64,000 bases of DNA from positions 39,851-103,850 of the forward strand of contig NZ_WBXP01000010.1 of the NCBI RefSeq assembly GCF_016415625.1, read 5' to 3'. Positions within the stretch are counted from its first letter, which is position 1, and the number at the start of each line of letters is the position of its first letter. This document shows positions 37,919-49,042 of the stretch, one piece after another. This stretch comes from Shimwellia pseudoproteus (GTDB lineage Bacteria > Pseudomonadota > Gammaproteobacteria > Enterobacterales > Enterobacteriaceae). Under the pieces are notes generated by a model. That model had not been told where the DNA came from. It saw nothing but the letters and a program-made list of their open reading frames with translations, and searched no databases. Both the position numbers and the translations under genes were made by a program.

Positions 37919-38009
37919 AAAAAAGAGGCCAATATCGCTATTGGCCCGTCAAAGAGGAATTTCATTATTTTAGTTATCCCGGCAGCATACGCGCCGGTGC
38001 CGGGATTGT
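37917..38009 (-). ncRNA. chiX: Hfq-dependent small RNA ChiX (MicM/SroB)
   Basis: Read leftward, the region 37965-37943 includes AAATTCCTCTTTGACGGGCC, the conserved ChiX pairing segment. It is followed by the terminator stem GGCCAATA/TATTGGCC and eight T residues ending at 37917. A 5' hairpin (ATCCCGGCA/TGCCGGGAT, 37976-37984 with 37998-38006) replaces the different-sequence hairpin of E. coli. The place between ybaP and ybaK is the same as in E. coli. ChiX silences the chitoporin gene chiP and dpiB. The 5' end near 38009 is estimated. Confidence 0.9.
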
Positions 38010-38123
38010 CGCTCAAGTTATCCATTTCTGCCAGGCAGATATTGCGCAATTTGGTACTATTTTTCTGCGCCCGGCCAGCGGTATGATGCACAGAACGTAT
38101 AAGTATGATGAAAGAAGGGCTCC

Positions 38124-38604
38124 ATGACTCCCGCGGTAAAATTACTCGAAAAAAACAACATCGCTTTCACGCTCCACAGTTATGACCATGATCCCAGTGA
38201 AACCAATTTCGGCGACGAAGTGGTGCGCAAGCTGGGGATTGATCCGCAGCAGACCTATAAAACCCTGCTGGTGGCGCTCAACGGGGATATGAAAACCCTC
38301 GCGGTGGCGGTAACCCCGGTTGCCACACAGCTGGATCTGAAAAAGGTGGCTAAAGCACTGGGGGTGAAGAAAGTCGACATGGCCGATCCGCAGGTCGCCC
38401 AGCGCAGCACCGGTTACCTGGTGGGGGGGCATTAGCCCGCTGGGCCAGAAAAAGCGCCTGCCAACGGTGATTGATTCCCTGGCCGAAACCTTTAGTACCG
38501 TGTATGTGTCCGGCGGCCGGCGGGGCCTGGATATTGAACTGGCCGCCGCCGACCTTGCCGGATTGCTTAATGCCCGCTTTGCGGACATTAAGCGTCGGGA
38601 CTGA
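38124..38604 (+). pseudogene. ybaK: Cys-tRNA(Pro) deacylase YbaK, frameshifted
   Basis: The reading frame matches E. coli YbaK ([20 protein letters not shown]) up to residue 102 in TGYLVGG, then ends at a TAG. An extra G in a seven-G run (38423-38429) causes this: with six G the frame continues as [15 protein letters not shown] and ends FADIKRRD at 38604, giving the full 159 residues. YbaK frees Cys from mischarged tRNA-Pro. The intact sequence after the break suggests a recent mutation, slippage in the population, or a sequencing error. The stop directly abuts the ushA stop. Confidence 0.9.
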
Positions 38605-40254
38605 TTACTGCCAGATAATCTCCCCTTTGGGGGCAAAGGTTGCCGCGTCCAGAGGGGTGTTCTGCTCGATATACTGCTTTAACACTTCCGCATCAATAAA
38701 ACCGGTATTCACATAGCCGCTGCGCGTCTCAAGCACCGGATACCCGTCACCGCCGCTGGCATTAAAGCTGGGTACCGCCAGGCGATAGGTACGGTGGGAA
38801 TTAACCAACTGGCCATTAATTTTCACCATATGCAGCGTGGCGCCGCGCACAATAAAGCTCACCCCGGCAAATTGCGGGTAGGCCCCGGAATCCGGTTTTT
38901 TCTGCGCCACCGCGGTTAAATAGTCCACCAGCTCACTACCGTTGAGGTCGATATAAGCCAGCTGGTTAGCGAAGGGCTGCACCTGCAATACATCTTTATA
39001 GGTAATGTCCCCGGCGGCGATAGAGTCCCGGATACCGCCGCCGCTCATCACCGCGAGGTCTGCGCCGCTGCGGGCCATTCCGGCGCGTAAAATCAGCTGG
39101 GCCAGATTGGTTTGTCCAAATCGCACCTGGTTGCGATCGCCATCCAGGCGCCCATTCACCGTACCGAGCTTGACGTTCAACTGGGCCTGCCCCTTGCGCT
39201 GGTAAGGCGAGAGCAAGTTCAGCATCCGCGGATCTTCGGCAATTTTCGGGGTATAGAGCACCCGCTGGGTTTTGCCGTCCGCCCAGGTAATGGTGCGTTT
39301 CAGGTTAATCGGGATCAACTGGTAGCGCACCAGTTTCATGTCGCCGTTACGGAACTCGAAGTCTGCCCGCCCGACATATTTTCCCCACTCGTGGGCCTGG
39401 ACAATCCAGGTTCCGTTCTGGCGATCCGGGGCACAGGGCGTGCCGGGGATATAGTCGCGCTGCATCTCGTTTTCCGCCGCCATACATACCGGTTCCTGAG
39501 AGTGCCCGCCAACAATCATGGTCAGCGCCCCGGCAGGTAAACTGCGGGCCAGCGTCACATCCCCCGGGGCGTTAGAGCCGTGCTGCCCATCATCGTAATG
39601 GCCCATATGGGTGGCGGCGATAATCACATCGGGTTTTTCCGTTTGCTGCAACTCGTCAATCACCAGTTTGGCTTCCGCGACCGGTGAGCGAAATTCGATA
39701 TCATTCAGGAAGGCAGGATTACCGATCCGGGCCGTGTCGTCCGTGGTCAGGCCGATGACGGCAATTTTCAGCCCCTGCGGTTTAAACAGCGCCCAGGGTT
39801 TAAACAGCCGCTGGCCGCTGCTTTTCTGGTAGATATTGGCGGACAAGAAAGGAAATTTCGCCAGTTTCTCTTGCTGGCGCAGCACGGTCAGCGGGTTATC
39901 AAACTCATGGTTGCCGACCGCCATCGCATCGTAGCCAATCAGGTTCATACCGCGGAAATCAGGCTCGGCATCCTGCAAATCAGACGCGGGCACCCCGGTG
40001 TTAATATCCCCGCCGGACAGCAACAACACACTGCCCCCTTCAGCGGCGACCTGTTCCCGGATCTGGTCCACCATGGTTTTTTGCGCGGCCAGGCCGTACT
40101 CGCCATATTCATTGCGCCAGAAATGACCGTGATGATCGTTGGTGTGCAAAATAGTAATACGGTAGGTTTTATCCTTTTCCCACGCCAGCGCCTGGCCATT
40201 AATTACTAAGCTGGCCAGCAACACTAACGCAACTTTTTTCCCCGTGAAAAACAT
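38605..40254 (-). CDS. ushA: Periplasmic UDP-sugar hydrolase / 5'-nucleotidase UshA
   Basis: The 549-residue precursor has a signal peptide (MFFTGKKVALVLLASLVING, cleavage near QALA) and mature start WEKDKTYRITILHTNDHHG. Metal motifs HTNDHHGHFW, GGDINTG, VGNHEFDNP and ATHMGHYD are intact, as is the substrate-binding C-domain ending in FNASGGDGYPVL and PKGEIIWQ. It degrades extracellular nucleotides and UDP-sugars. The ATG at 40254 has GGAG eight bases upstream and gives a proper signal peptide; the frame is open 18 codons further without need. Confidence 0.96.
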   Translation of the reverse strand: MFFTGKKVALVLLASLVINGQALAWEKDKTYRITILHTNDHHGHFWRNEYGEYGLAAQKTMVDQIREQVAAEGGSVLLLSGGDINTGVPASDLQDAEPDFRGMNLIGYDAMAVGNHEFDNPLTVLRQQEKLAKFPFLSANIYQKSSGQRLFKPWALFKPQGLKIAVIGLTTDDTARIGNPAFLNDIEFRSPVAEAKLVIDELQQTEKPDVIIAATHMGHYDDGQHGSNAPGDVTLARSLPAGALTMIVGGHSQEPVCMAAENEMQRDYIPGTPCAPDRQNGTWIVQAHEWGKYVGRADFEFRNGDMKLVRYQLIPINLKRTITWADGKTQRVLYTPKIAEDPRMLNLLSPYQRKGQAQLNVKLGTVNGRLDGDRNQVRFGQTNLAQLILRAGMARSGADLAVMSGGGIRDSIAAGDITYKDVLQVQPFANQLAYIDLNGSELVDYLTAVAQKKPDSGAYPQFAGVSFIVRGATLHMVKINGQLVNSHRTYRLAVPSFNASGGDGYPVLETRSGYVNTGFIDAEVLKQYIEQNTPLDAATFAPKGEIIWQ

Positions 40255-40423
40255 CGAAAATCTCCATGTTGAACATAGATAACAACGAATCATCGCAATA
40301 AATAGCAAGGTAATGTTATTTTCCTGAAGGCACTTTCATCATAGCTTACAGACAGGTATGTTAGCCAAGTAACGACCACCTGCAGATCCTTTGCATCCCT
40401 TCACAATAATAAAGACAGACACT

Positions 40424-41647
40424 ATGGCTATCAGTGAATCGGGCTCTTCCCTGGCCGGTAATCAGGGTAATCGCAAAAAGGCTGGCACTGCGTTTGGCAT
40501 TTTAGGCGCCATCAGCGTGTCGCATTTATTGAATGACATGATCCAATCGTTATTGTTGGCTATCTATCCGCTACTGCAATCGGAATTCTCTCTCAGTTTT
40601 ATGCAGATCGGGGCAATAACGCTGACCTTCCAGCTGGCGTCATCGCTACTCCAGCCGCTGGTCGGGTACTATACCGACAAATACCCAATGCCCTGGTCAC
40701 TGCCTGTCGGGATGTGTTTTACCCTGTCCGGGCTGGTATTACTGTCACTGGCGGGCAGCTTTGAAATGGTGCTGCTGGCGGCCGCTCTGGTGGGGACCGG
40801 CTCCTCAGTCTTTCACCCGGAGTCCTCCCGGGTGGCGCGGATGGCCTCCGGTGGCCGCCACGGCCTGGCCCAATCGCTGTTCCAGGTGGGGGGTAACTTC
40901 GGCAGCTCCCTCGGCCCCCTGCTGGCGGCGGTTATCATTGCCCCTTACGGCCAGAAAAATGTCGCCTGGTTTGTCCTGGCGGCGCTGCTGGCCATTATCG
41001 TGCTGCTCCAGGTGAGCCGCTGGTATGCCGCCCAACACCGGATAGCGAAATCCCAGCCGAAAAAACCGGTGGTGCAAACTTTACCGCGTAATAAAGTTAT
41101 TCTGGCGGTGTGTATTTTGCTGGTGCTGATTTTCTCTAAATACTTTTATATGGCGAGCCTTAGCAGCTATTACACCTTTTATCTGATGCACAAATTTGGG
41201 CTGACGATACAAAATGCACAATTCCATTTATTCGCCTTTCTCTTTGCTGTCGCGGCCGGGACGATGATCGGCGGTCCCCTGGGGGATAAGATTGGTCGCA
41301 AATATGTCATCTGGGGGTCAATTCTCGGCGTAGCCCCCTTTACCCTGCTTCTTCCCCATGCCTCATTGTGGTGGACCGGGGTGTTAACCGTTATCATCGG
41401 GTTTATTCTCGCCTCGGCGTTTTCCGCCATTCTGGTTTATGCCCAGGAATTGCTGCCGGGCCGTATCGGCATGGTTTCCGGGCTATTTTTCGGGTTCGCC
41501 TTCGGGATGGGCGGCCTGGGTGCGGCGGTGCTGGGCGTGATTGCTGACCATACCAGCATCGAAACGGTGTATCAGATCTGTGCCTTCCTGCCGCTGCTGG
41601 GAATAATCACAATATTTCTTCCTGACAACCGGGCCAATCACGGCTAA
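40424..41647 (+). CDS. fsr: Fosmidomycin resistance MFS transporter Fsr
   Basis: The 407-residue major facilitator has 12 helices and matches E. coli Fsr, from AFGILGAISVSHLLNDMIQS to ICAFLPLLGIITIFLPDN. The MFS loop GDKIGRKYV lies between helices 8 and 9. The ATG at 40424 (MAISESGSS) aligns with the E. coli start; the frame extends 11 codons upstream. Efflux of fosmidomycin is known for E. coli; the natural substrate is unclear. It is divergent from ushA. Confidence 0.95.
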   Translation: MAISESGSSLAGNQGNRKKAGTAFGILGAISVSHLLNDMIQSLLLAIYPLLQSEFSLSFMQIGAITLTFQLASSLLQPLVGYYTDKYPMPWSLPVGMCFTLSGLVLLSLAGSFEMVLLAAALVGTGSSVFHPESSRVARMASGGRHGLAQSLFQVGGNFGSSLGPLLAAVIIAPYGQKNVAWFVLAALLAIIVLLQVSRWYAAQHRIAKSQPKKPVVQTLPRNKVILAVCILLVLIFSKYFYMASLSSYYTFYLMHKFGLTIQNAQFHLFAFLFAVAAGTMIGGPLGDKIGRKYVIWGSILGVAPFTLLLPHASLWWTGVLTVIIGFILASAFSAILVYAQELLPGRIGMVSGLFFGFAFGMGGLGAAVLGVIADHTSIETVYQICAFLPLLGIITIFLPDNRANHG

Positions 41648-41655
41648 CTCTCTGG

Positions 41656-41687
41656 AAACCCCGATAATTCGGGGTTTTCTCTTTCTG
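41656..41687 (+). terminator. Terminator of fsr
   Basis: A perfect 9 bp stem (AAACCCCGA/TCGGGGTTT) with a 4 nt loop is followed by a T-rich tail, nine bases after the fsr stop. Confidence 0.85.
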
Positions 41688-41864
41688 GCCTGCCCGGCAG
41701 GCATCGCTATTTTATAAAAACCCGCCGCTTTGTGATTTTTCACTCCAAAACTAATATTTTTGTAAAAAACCACCCATATGCTCAACCACGAGTGATAAAT
41801 TTGTCATAAACTGTTAACCAGGATGCCCCATTGTATTGACCACCCCTCTACCTAAGGAGAGCGA

Positions 41865-43595
41865 ATGCACCACGCCACACCGTTAATTACCACCATTGTC
41901 GGCGGTCTTGTCCTGGCATTTCTGTTAGGGATGCTGGCCAACAAGTTACGGATCTCGCCACTGGTCGGTTATTTACTGGCGGGTGTGCTGGTTGGGCCTT
42001 TTACTCCGGGTTTTGTGGCGGACACCAAACTGGCGCCGGAACTGGCTGAGCTGGGGGTGATTCTGCTGATGTTCGGGGTGGGGCTGCATTTCTCCCTGAA
42101 AGATTTGATGGCGGTGAAAACCATTGCTATCCCCGGTGCCATTGCCCAGATAGCCGTGGCCACGCTGCTGGGGATGGGGCTGTCTTCGATGATGGGCTGG
42201 TCGCTGATGACCGGGATTGTCTTCGGGCTCTGTTTATCCACCGCCAGTACCGTGGTGTTGCTGCGCTCGCTGGAGGAGCGCCAGCTCATCGACAGCCAGC
42301 GCGGGCAAATTGCCATTGGCTGGCTGATTGTGGAAGACCTGGTGATGGTGCTGACCCTGGTTCTGCTGCCGGCAGTTGCCAATATGCTGGATAAAGGCGA
42401 TGTCGGCCTGGCCACCCTGGCGGTCGATATGGGGATCACCATCGGTAAAGTGGTCGCCTTTATTGCCCTGATGCTGCTGGTAGGCCGCCGCCTGGTGCCG
42501 TGGATCCTGGCCCGCAGCGCCGCCACCGGTTCCCGGGAGCTGTTTACCCTCTCGGTACTGGCCATGGCCCTCGGGATTGCCATGGGCGCGGTGGAACTGT
42601 TCGATGTCTCTTTTGCCCTCGGGGCGTTCTTTGCCGGGATGGTACTCAACGAATCAGAGCTCAGCCACCGGGCCGCCCACGATACGCTGCCGCTGCGCGA
42701 TGCTTTCGCCGTACTGTTTTTTGTCTCCGTCGGTATGCTGTTTGACCCGTCCATCCTGGTGGAGCAGCCGCTGGCGGTACTCGGTACTCTGGTGATTATC
42801 GTGATTGGTAAATCCGCGGCGGCATTCCTGCTGGTGCGGCTGTTCGGCCACTCCCTGCGCACCTCGCTGACTATCTCAGTAAGCCTGGCGCAGATCGGTG
42901 AGTTCGCGTTTATTCTCGCCGGGCTAGGGATAACCATGGGGCTACTGCCCGCTAGCGGGCAAAGCCTGGTGCTGGCCGGCGCTATTTTGTCGATTATGCT
43001 CAACCCGATCCTGTTTGCCATTCTGGAACGCTATCTGGCGAAAAACGAAACCCTTGATGAGCAGACCCTGGAAGAGGCCATCGAAGAAGAAGAACAGAAC
43101 CCGGTGGATATCTGCAATCACGCGCTGCTGGTGGGTTACGGGCGGGTTGGCCGCCTGCTGATTGATAAGCTCACCGAACAAGGTGTGCCGCTGGTGGTGG
43201 TCGACACCAACCGCAACCGTATTGAAGAGTTACGCCAGCGCGGGATCCGCACCATTCTGGGGAATGCCGCCCGGGCAGAAATCCTCGACCTCGCCCATCT
43301 GGACTGCGCCCGCTGGCTGATCCTGACCATCCCTAACGGTTATGAAGCCGGTGAGATAGTTGCCACCGCCCGGGATAAATGCCCGAATATCGAGATTATC
43401 GCCCGGGCCCATTATGATGATGAGGTAGCCTACATTAGCGAGCGTGGCGCTAGCGAAGTGGTGATGGGGGAACGGGAAATTGCCAAGTGCATGTATTCCC
43501 TGATGAACCCCCCGGTGGCCGCGCCGGACGATGCGGCCCCCGCCGATATTCCCGCTGCCGACCCGCTAACCACCGGGCCTGCCAGTAGCCGCTAA
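41865..43595 (+). CDS. ybaL: CPA2-family cation:proton antiporter YbaL with TrkA-N domain
   Basis: The 576-residue protein has 12-13 membrane helices (about 1-390), then a TrkA-N/RCK nucleotide-binding domain starting HALLVGYGRVGRLL with Asp in VVDTNRNR. It is highly similar to E. coli YbaL (558 aa), with an extended Ala/Pro/Asp-rich tail. The family includes the K+/H+ systems KefB and KefC. The regulatory ligand and transported ion of YbaL are not settled. ATG 41865 follows AAGGAG. A GC-rich hairpin between 43602 and 43621 separates it from convergent gsk. Confidence 0.94.
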   Translation: MHHATPLITTIVGGLVLAFLLGMLANKLRISPLVGYLLAGVLVGPFTPGFVADTKLAPELAELGVILLMFGVGLHFSLKDLMAVKTIAIPGAIAQIAVATLLGMGLSSMMGWSLMTGIVFGLCLSTASTVVLLRSLEERQLIDSQRGQIAIGWLIVEDLVMVLTLVLLPAVANMLDKGDVGLATLAVDMGITIGKVVAFIALMLLVGRRLVPWILARSAATGSRELFTLSVLAMALGIAMGAVELFDVSFALGAFFAGMVLNESELSHRAAHDTLPLRDAFAVLFFVSVGMLFDPSILVEQPLAVLGTLVIIVIGKSAAAFLLVRLFGHSLRTSLTISVSLAQIGEFAFILAGLGITMGLLPASGQSLVLAGAILSIMLNPILFAILERYLAKNETLDEQTLEEAIEEEEQNPVDICNHALLVGYGRVGRLLIDKLTEQGVPLVVVDTNRNRIEELRQRGIRTILGNAARAEILDLAHLDCARWLILTIPNGYEAGEIVATARDKCPNIEIIARAHYDDEVAYISERGASEVVMGEREIAKCMYSLMNPPVAAPDDAAPADIPAADPLTTGPASSR

Positions 43596-43626
43596 TCCTG
43601 ACGGCGGGGCAAGCCCCCGCCCGGTA

Positions 43627-44931
43627 TTACCGTTCCCAGTAAGCCTCTTCGAGGCTGTCTTCCCGCTCCGGCAGGCCGCGGCTTAAACGCGGCGCATGCT
43701 GGTTCAGTACCTGATAACTCACCCGGTTAGCGTATTTGCACAACTGGGCCAGGGATGAGTACGACAGCCAGTGGTACTGGTGTTTGCTGGAGTTCGGCAC
43801 GTTGCTGCGGTGAAAGTTATTTGCTGAGATATCATGCAGCAATGCCGCCAGTGCCGCATCACCGGCGCCGTTGGTGTTCATTATCTTATCCGGCCCGCCC
43901 ATATAGGGGGCGATATGTGAGTATATCCGCAGCGGCTGCTGGCAATCTTTACGGCGCATGGCGCGGCTAAATTCGTACTGATTAAACTCGGCAATGGCCC
44001 CGGGTAACAGCGGGTGCTGGGTCTGGCGTTTTGCTGCCGTTTCCGTATAACCGGCCATAAATAGCCCTTCAGATCCGGCGGTGCACAGCACCAGATCAAC
44101 CCAGTCGAGGGCGTTATTCGCCGCCAGCAGGGGGTCACTCTCGCCGGTAAGGGCGCAGGCCTCTTCTTCGTTCATCGCCAGAATCGAGATATGTTGCTTC
44201 AGGAAGTCCTGCCACCACTGGGGATTATCGGCAATCACGTATTTGGTGCCGAGGGTCAGCACAATCGGCACATCGTGCTTTTTGGCATACTGGATCGCGC
44301 ACATGGCGGCGTCCAGCATCGGCTCCCCGGGTTTACAGCGCACCAGATACGCACTCAGCACCAGCGCCGCCGCACCGGCAATAATCGATTCCGGGATACT
44401 GTCCGGCGACAGGTGATTCATCATCCCGGGGCTAATGGCAAAGGTGCGCTCCCCCTGGGCGTTAATCAGGGTGAAGCAGCGGCCAATGGGGCCGTCCACC
44501 CCTTGTAGGTAGTTGAGGTCGGTGCGGCTGGAGGTATTACACAAATAGCGGTAGGCATAACTACCAATGGGGATATTGCGACACATGACCCCCAGCAATA
44601 CCGAGCGATCATCCGCCAGCACCGAATAGTTATGCATGGTATTGCCGATGGTGCCGCCAGCAAACTGATGGGTGATCAGATCCCGCGCCACCAGTTCCTG
44701 GTAGAGCGCTTCCGCAACCTCATCCTCAATCACCAGAGAGTGGCCAAGGCTCAGCCCATAGCGCCGGACAAACGCATCATCTACTTGCGCTTCAATATCG
44801 ACCAGGGTCTGGTCAATCCCCACCACCCAGGCGGTACTGACATCGCTTTCAGGTTGGGCGCGCTGGAGTAGCGGATCGCGCAAGTTAACGGGGAAGTAGT
44901 GTTTGGATTTTCGTTTGCCGGGAAATTTCAT
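43627..44931 (-). CDS. gsk: Inosine-guanosine kinase Gsk
   Basis: The 434-residue ribokinase-family enzyme phosphorylates inosine and guanosine with ATP for purine salvage. It aligns with E. coli Gsk end to end, beginning MKFPGKRKSKHYFPVNLRDP. The ribokinase signatures are the glycine pair in QFAGGTIGNTMHN and the catalytic NTNGAGDAALAALLHD. Starts at 44937 (MTM) or 44931 are both possible; the latter matches E. coli. Ribosome-site support is weak. The aes gene that E. coli has between gsk and hemH is absent, and only 157 bp remain. Confidence 0.96.
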   Translation of the reverse strand: MKFPGKRKSKHYFPVNLRDPLLQRAQPESDVSTAWVVGIDQTLVDIEAQVDDAFVRRYGLSLGHSLVIEDEVAEALYQELVARDLITHQFAGGTIGNTMHNYSVLADDRSVLLGVMCRNIPIGSYAYRYLCNTSSRTDLNYLQGVDGPIGRCFTLINAQGERTFAISPGMMNHLSPDSIPESIIAGAAALVLSAYLVRCKPGEPMLDAAMCAIQYAKKHDVPIVLTLGTKYVIADNPQWWQDFLKQHISILAMNEEEACALTGESDPLLAANNALDWVDLVLCTAGSEGLFMAGYTETAAKRQTQHPLLPGAIAEFNQYEFSRAMRRKDCQQPLRIYSHIAPYMGGPDKIMNTNGAGDAALAALLHDISANNFHRSNVPNSSKHQYHWLSYSSLAQLCKYANRVSYQVLNQHAPRLSRGLPEREDSLEEAYWER

Positions 44932-45088
44932 GGTCATGCTTTGGGGATGGTTACTGGGCTGCTGATAGTAGCATAATCCAGCACCGGCGGGGTATCTGCC
45001 CGATGACCGGGCCCCGCCCCTCGGTGCCCCCAGGGGCAAACCTGTGCCCCGGGGGGCACTGACCGCGTGAGATAACCCCAGCGGCGGC

Positions 45089-46057
45089 TTATGGCCGATC
45101 GCCGCTGATCAAGCGGTGCATCATGGCAATATGATCCGGATGATCGTTCAGGGCCGGAATATATTCATAGCGTTCGCCGCCTGCTTCAATGAACACCTCC
45201 CGGTTCTGGATAGCTATCTCCTCCAGGGTCTCCAGACAATCGGCGGAAAAGCCCGGACACATCACCTGCACATGTTTGACGCCTTTCTCACCCAGCATTT
45301 TCAGGGTCTCATCGGTATAAGGCATCAGCCAGGGTTCACGGCCAAAGCGCGACTGGTAGGTCATCATCACTTTCTCTGGCGGCAGCCCCAGCAGGTTCAC
45401 CAGTTCCCGGGTGGTGGTGCGGCAACGCTCGGGGTAGTCGTCCCCTTCCCGGGCGTAACGCTGGGGAATGCCGTGATAAGACAGCAGCAGCAGATCCGGT
45501 TCCCCGTGTTCGCTGAACGATCGTTTGGCACTGGCGGCCAGCGCGGTAATGTAGGCCGGGTGGTCCGCATAATCGCGAATAAAGGTGATCCCCGGGATAG
45601 CCCGTTTGTCCGCCAGACAGCGGGCCAGCTCATCCCATACCGCCGCCACAGTGGAGCATGAGTATTGCGGGTAGAGCGGCAGCACCACCAGGCGATCAAC
45701 CCCCTGGTCGAGCAGCGAATCCACCGCACTTTGCAGAGACGGCGAACCGTAGCTCATGCCCAGGGCGACAGGGACATGGGGCCCGATGGATGCCGCCAGC
45801 GCCTGCTGCTGGCGCAGGCTGTATGCCATCAGCGGTGAACCTTCCTCCATCCAGATAGAGCGGTAGAGCCGCGCTACCCGCCGGGAGCGTAACGGCAGGA
45901 TCACACCATTCAGTAATGGCCACCAGATTGCCTTTGGGGTATCCACTACCCGCGGATCGCTTAAGAACTGGCGCAGATAGCGCTTGACCGCTGACGGGGT
46001 TGGCGCATCGGGTGTGCCAAGGTTTACCAGTAATATACCCAGTTTTTCCGGACGCAA
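45089..46057 (-). CDS. hemH: Ferrochelatase HemH
   Basis: The 322-residue enzyme inserts ferrous iron into protoporphyrin IX, the last step of haem synthesis, at the inner face of the membrane. Conserved parts are [12 protein letters not shown], the active-site His in [23 protein letters not shown], and the catalytic Glu region [17 protein letters not shown]. Length agrees with E. coli (320 aa). It lies downstream of adk on the same strand, separated by a strong terminator. Confidence 0.97.
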   Translation of the reverse strand: MRPEKLGILLVNLGTPDAPTPSAVKRYLRQFLSDPRVVDTPKAIWWPLLNGVILPLRSRRVARLYRSIWMEEGSPLMAYSLRQQQALAASIGPHVPVALGMSYGSPSLQSAVDSLLDQGVDRLVVLPLYPQYSCSTVAAVWDELARCLADKRAIPGITFIRDYADHPAYITALAASAKRSFSEHGEPDLLLLSYHGIPQRYAREGDDYPERCRTTTRELVNLLGLPPEKVMMTYQSRFGREPWLMPYTDETLKMLGEKGVKHVQVMCPGFSADCLETLEEIAIQNREVFIEAGGERYEYIPALNDHPDHIAMMHRLISGDRP

Positions 46058-46180
46058 AATTCGCTCCTTTCCACGCTAAGAGGCTGAATAGTGTAGCTGA
46101 AAATCCAGGCTGCCGAACCTGTCAGTGAAAGAGGTAATGATGATGGCACAGAGTGACAACATTCTTTTATTATTGGTAAT

Positions 46181-46208
46181 AAAAAACCAGGCATTTGCCT
46201 GGTTTTTT
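46181..46208 (-). terminator. Bidirectional terminator after adk
   Basis: A perfect 12 bp stem (AAAAAACCAGGC/GCCTGGTTTTTT) with a 4 nt loop gives T-runs on both strands. It lies just beyond the adk stop. Confidence 0.92.
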
Positions 46209-46229
46209 GCTGTCCGCCGCTGACGAAAA

Positions 46230-46898
<669 letters not shown>

Positions 46899-47022
46899 TT
46901 AATTTTTCAAAATGCGCTAAACCATACCACTACACCGGGTATGGCTCAACAATGAGACGCGGGCTGAAACGGTTAACAGACAATATATTGTTCAGGGTGG
47001 GTCTCTGGCGGCCAAATGGGGC

Positions 47023-47048
47023 AAAAAAAAGGCGGCCCGCAGGCCGCC
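47023..47048 (-). terminator. Terminator of htpG
   Basis: Read leftward, the stem GGCGGCC/GGCCGCC with a 4 nt loop is followed by eight T residues. Confidence 0.92.
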
Positions 47049-47085
47049 CGCTTCGCGTTCCGGTTAGCAAATAACCCGGCCGCGA

Positions 47086-48957
47086 TTAGATAAGCAGATC
47101 ATTTACCCGTTTGATAAACAGGTTCGGATCTTCCAGCGTACCGCGTTCGGCAAACAGTGCCTGATCCAGCAGTACCTCAATCCACTCCCCAAACCGGGCA
47201 TCGTCCTGGGTATCGGCAGCGCGTTTTACCAGCGGGTGATCCGGGTTCAGTTCGAACAGGTATTTCACCTCAGGAACCTCCTGGCCTGCCGCGGCGAACA
47301 GTTTCGCCATCTGGGTGCTCATTTCATCGCTGTCGGTCACCACGATAGCCGGGGTATCCGTCAGGCGGTGGGTCAGGCGCACCTCTTTCACCCGATCGCC
47401 AAGCAGGGTTTTGACACGCTCAACAAACGGCTCCAGCGCTTTTTCAGCTTCTTTGGTGCTGTCGTCTACGTCATCCGCCAGTTTATCCAGTGAGGCATCG
47501 GCTTTCGCCACGGACTGGAAGGATTTACCGTCGAACTCGGTCAGGTAGCTCATCATCCATTCGTCGATACGATCGGACAACAGCAGCACTTCAATCCCTT
47601 TCTTACGCAGCAGTTCCAGATGCGGGCTGCTCTTCGCCGCCGCATAGCTGTCCGCGGTGATGTAGTAGATTTTTTCCTGGCCGTCTTTCATGCGGGCGAT
47701 ATAGTCATCCAGCGAAACGGTCTGGGCAGCACTGTCGTTATGGGTAGAGGCAAAACGCAGCAGTTTGGCAATCGCCTGCTGGTTAGGCTGATCTTCGGCC
47801 GGGCCCTCTTTCAGCACCATACCGAACTGTTTCCAGAAGGTCTGGTATTTTTCGCTGTCGTCTTTGGCCAGCCGTTCCAGCATCTGCAACACGCGTTTGG
47901 TCAGCGCGCTGCGCAGGCTACGGGTGACACTGCTGTCCTGGAGGATCTCACGGGAGACGTTGAGCGGCAGATCGTTAGAGTCTATCAGCCCGCGCACGAA
48001 GCGCAGGTAGTTCGGCATAAACTGTTCGGCGTCGTCCATGATAAACACGCGCTGCACGTACAGTTTCAGGCCGTGTTTATGGTCGCGGTTCCACATATCC
48101 CAGGGAGCCTGGGAAGGGATATACAGCAGGCTGGTATATTCCTGTTTCCCCTCTACCCGGTTGTGGCTCCAGGCCAGCGGATCGCTGTAGTCATGGGAAA
48201 CGTGTTTATAAAACTCGTTGTATTCTTCATCGCTGATGTCCGCTTTGTTGCGGGTCCACAGCGCCTGGGCTTTGTTGATCTTTTCCCAGCCGATGACGGT
48301 TTCGCCGTCTTTCTCTTCCCGGGTTTCGATTTCAACCGGCAGGGCGATATGGTCAGAATATTTGCTGATGATCGAACGCACACGCCAGTCGTCGAGGAAT
48401 TCATCTTCGCCTTCACGCAGGTGCAGGGTGATTTCGGTGCCGCGATCCTGTTTGGTGATATCGGCAACGGTGTATTCCCCTTCCCCGGCGGATTCCCAGA
48501 ATACCCCCTGGTCAGCCGGAACACCGGCGGCGCGGGTGCGTACCGTCACCTTGTCAGCCACGATAAAGGCAGAATAGAACCCCACCCCGAACTGGCCAAT
48601 CAGTTGGCTGTCTTTTGCCTGATCGGAACCCATTGATTCCAGGAATGCTTTGGTGCCGGATTTGGCGATGGTCCCGAGGTGATCAATTACCTCATCGCGG
48701 GTCATCCCGATGCCGTTATCGGCAATGGTCAGGGTGCGTTTGTCTTTATCAAAAGAGACGCGAACCCGCAGCTCGCCGTCCCCCTCGTAGAGGTCCGCCT
48801 GAGACAGTGCGCGAAACCGCAGTTTGTCTGCCGCATCGGAGGCGTTAGAGATCAGTTCACGCAGGAAGATTTCTTTATTTGAATAAAGCGAGTGGATCAT
48901 CAGGTGCAGAAGCTGTTTTACTTCTGACTGGAAGCCACGCGTCTCTTGTCCTTTCAT
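47086..48957 (-). CDS. htpG: Molecular chaperone HtpG (Hsp90)
   Basis: The 623-residue cytosolic chaperone has the N-terminal GHKL ATPase ([38 protein letters not shown]), the middle domain ([27 protein letters not shown]) and a C-terminal dimer domain. It is one residue shorter than the E. coli protein; the final residues end RVNDLLI. The start [10 protein letters not shown] at 48957 matches E. coli. A heat-shock promoter lies 86 bp upstream. Confidence 0.98.
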   Translation of the reverse strand: MKGQETRGFQSEVKQLLHLMIHSLYSNKEIFLRELISNASDAADKLRFRALSQADLYEGDGELRVRVSFDKDKRTLTIADNGIGMTRDEVIDHLGTIAKSGTKAFLESMGSDQAKDSQLIGQFGVGFYSAFIVADKVTVRTRAAGVPADQGVFWESAGEGEYTVADITKQDRGTEITLHLREGEDEFLDDWRVRSIISKYSDHIALPVEIETREEKDGETVIGWEKINKAQALWTRNKADISDEEYNEFYKHVSHDYSDPLAWSHNRVEGKQEYTSLLYIPSQAPWDMWNRDHKHGLKLYVQRVFIMDDAEQFMPNYLRFVRGLIDSNDLPLNVSREILQDSSVTRSLRSALTKRVLQMLERLAKDDSEKYQTFWKQFGMVLKEGPAEDQPNQQAIAKLLRFASTHNDSAAQTVSLDDYIARMKDGQEKIYYITADSYAAAKSSPHLELLRKKGIEVLLLSDRIDEWMMSYLTEFDGKSFQSVAKADASLDKLADDVDDSTKEAEKALEPFVERVKTLLGDRVKEVRLTHRLTDTPAIVVTDSDEMSTQMAKLFAAAGQEVPEVKYLFELNPDHPLVKRAADTQDDARFGEWIEVLLDQALFAERGTLEDPNLFIKRVNDLLI

Positions 48958-49042
48958 AGTGTTATACCTCAATAAACTGTCTTAAACAGAAAGTTATCCG
49001 CCAGAGTGTGCTTTTCCGGCAACGATAAAAACGATGAGGCAG

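Noticed and set aside
37917..37946. Hairpin first read as the ybaP terminator
   Set aside because: The T-run is on the minus strand, and the upstream sequence identifies it as the ChiX terminator.
41969..43021. A 350-codon Ser/Thr/Arg-rich frame antisense to ybaL
   Set aside because: The composition is typical of the reverse complement of a membrane-protein gene.
47620..48636. A 338-codon open frame antisense to htpG
   Set aside because: It is a by-product of htpG codon usage; the protein is low in sense and has no homology.
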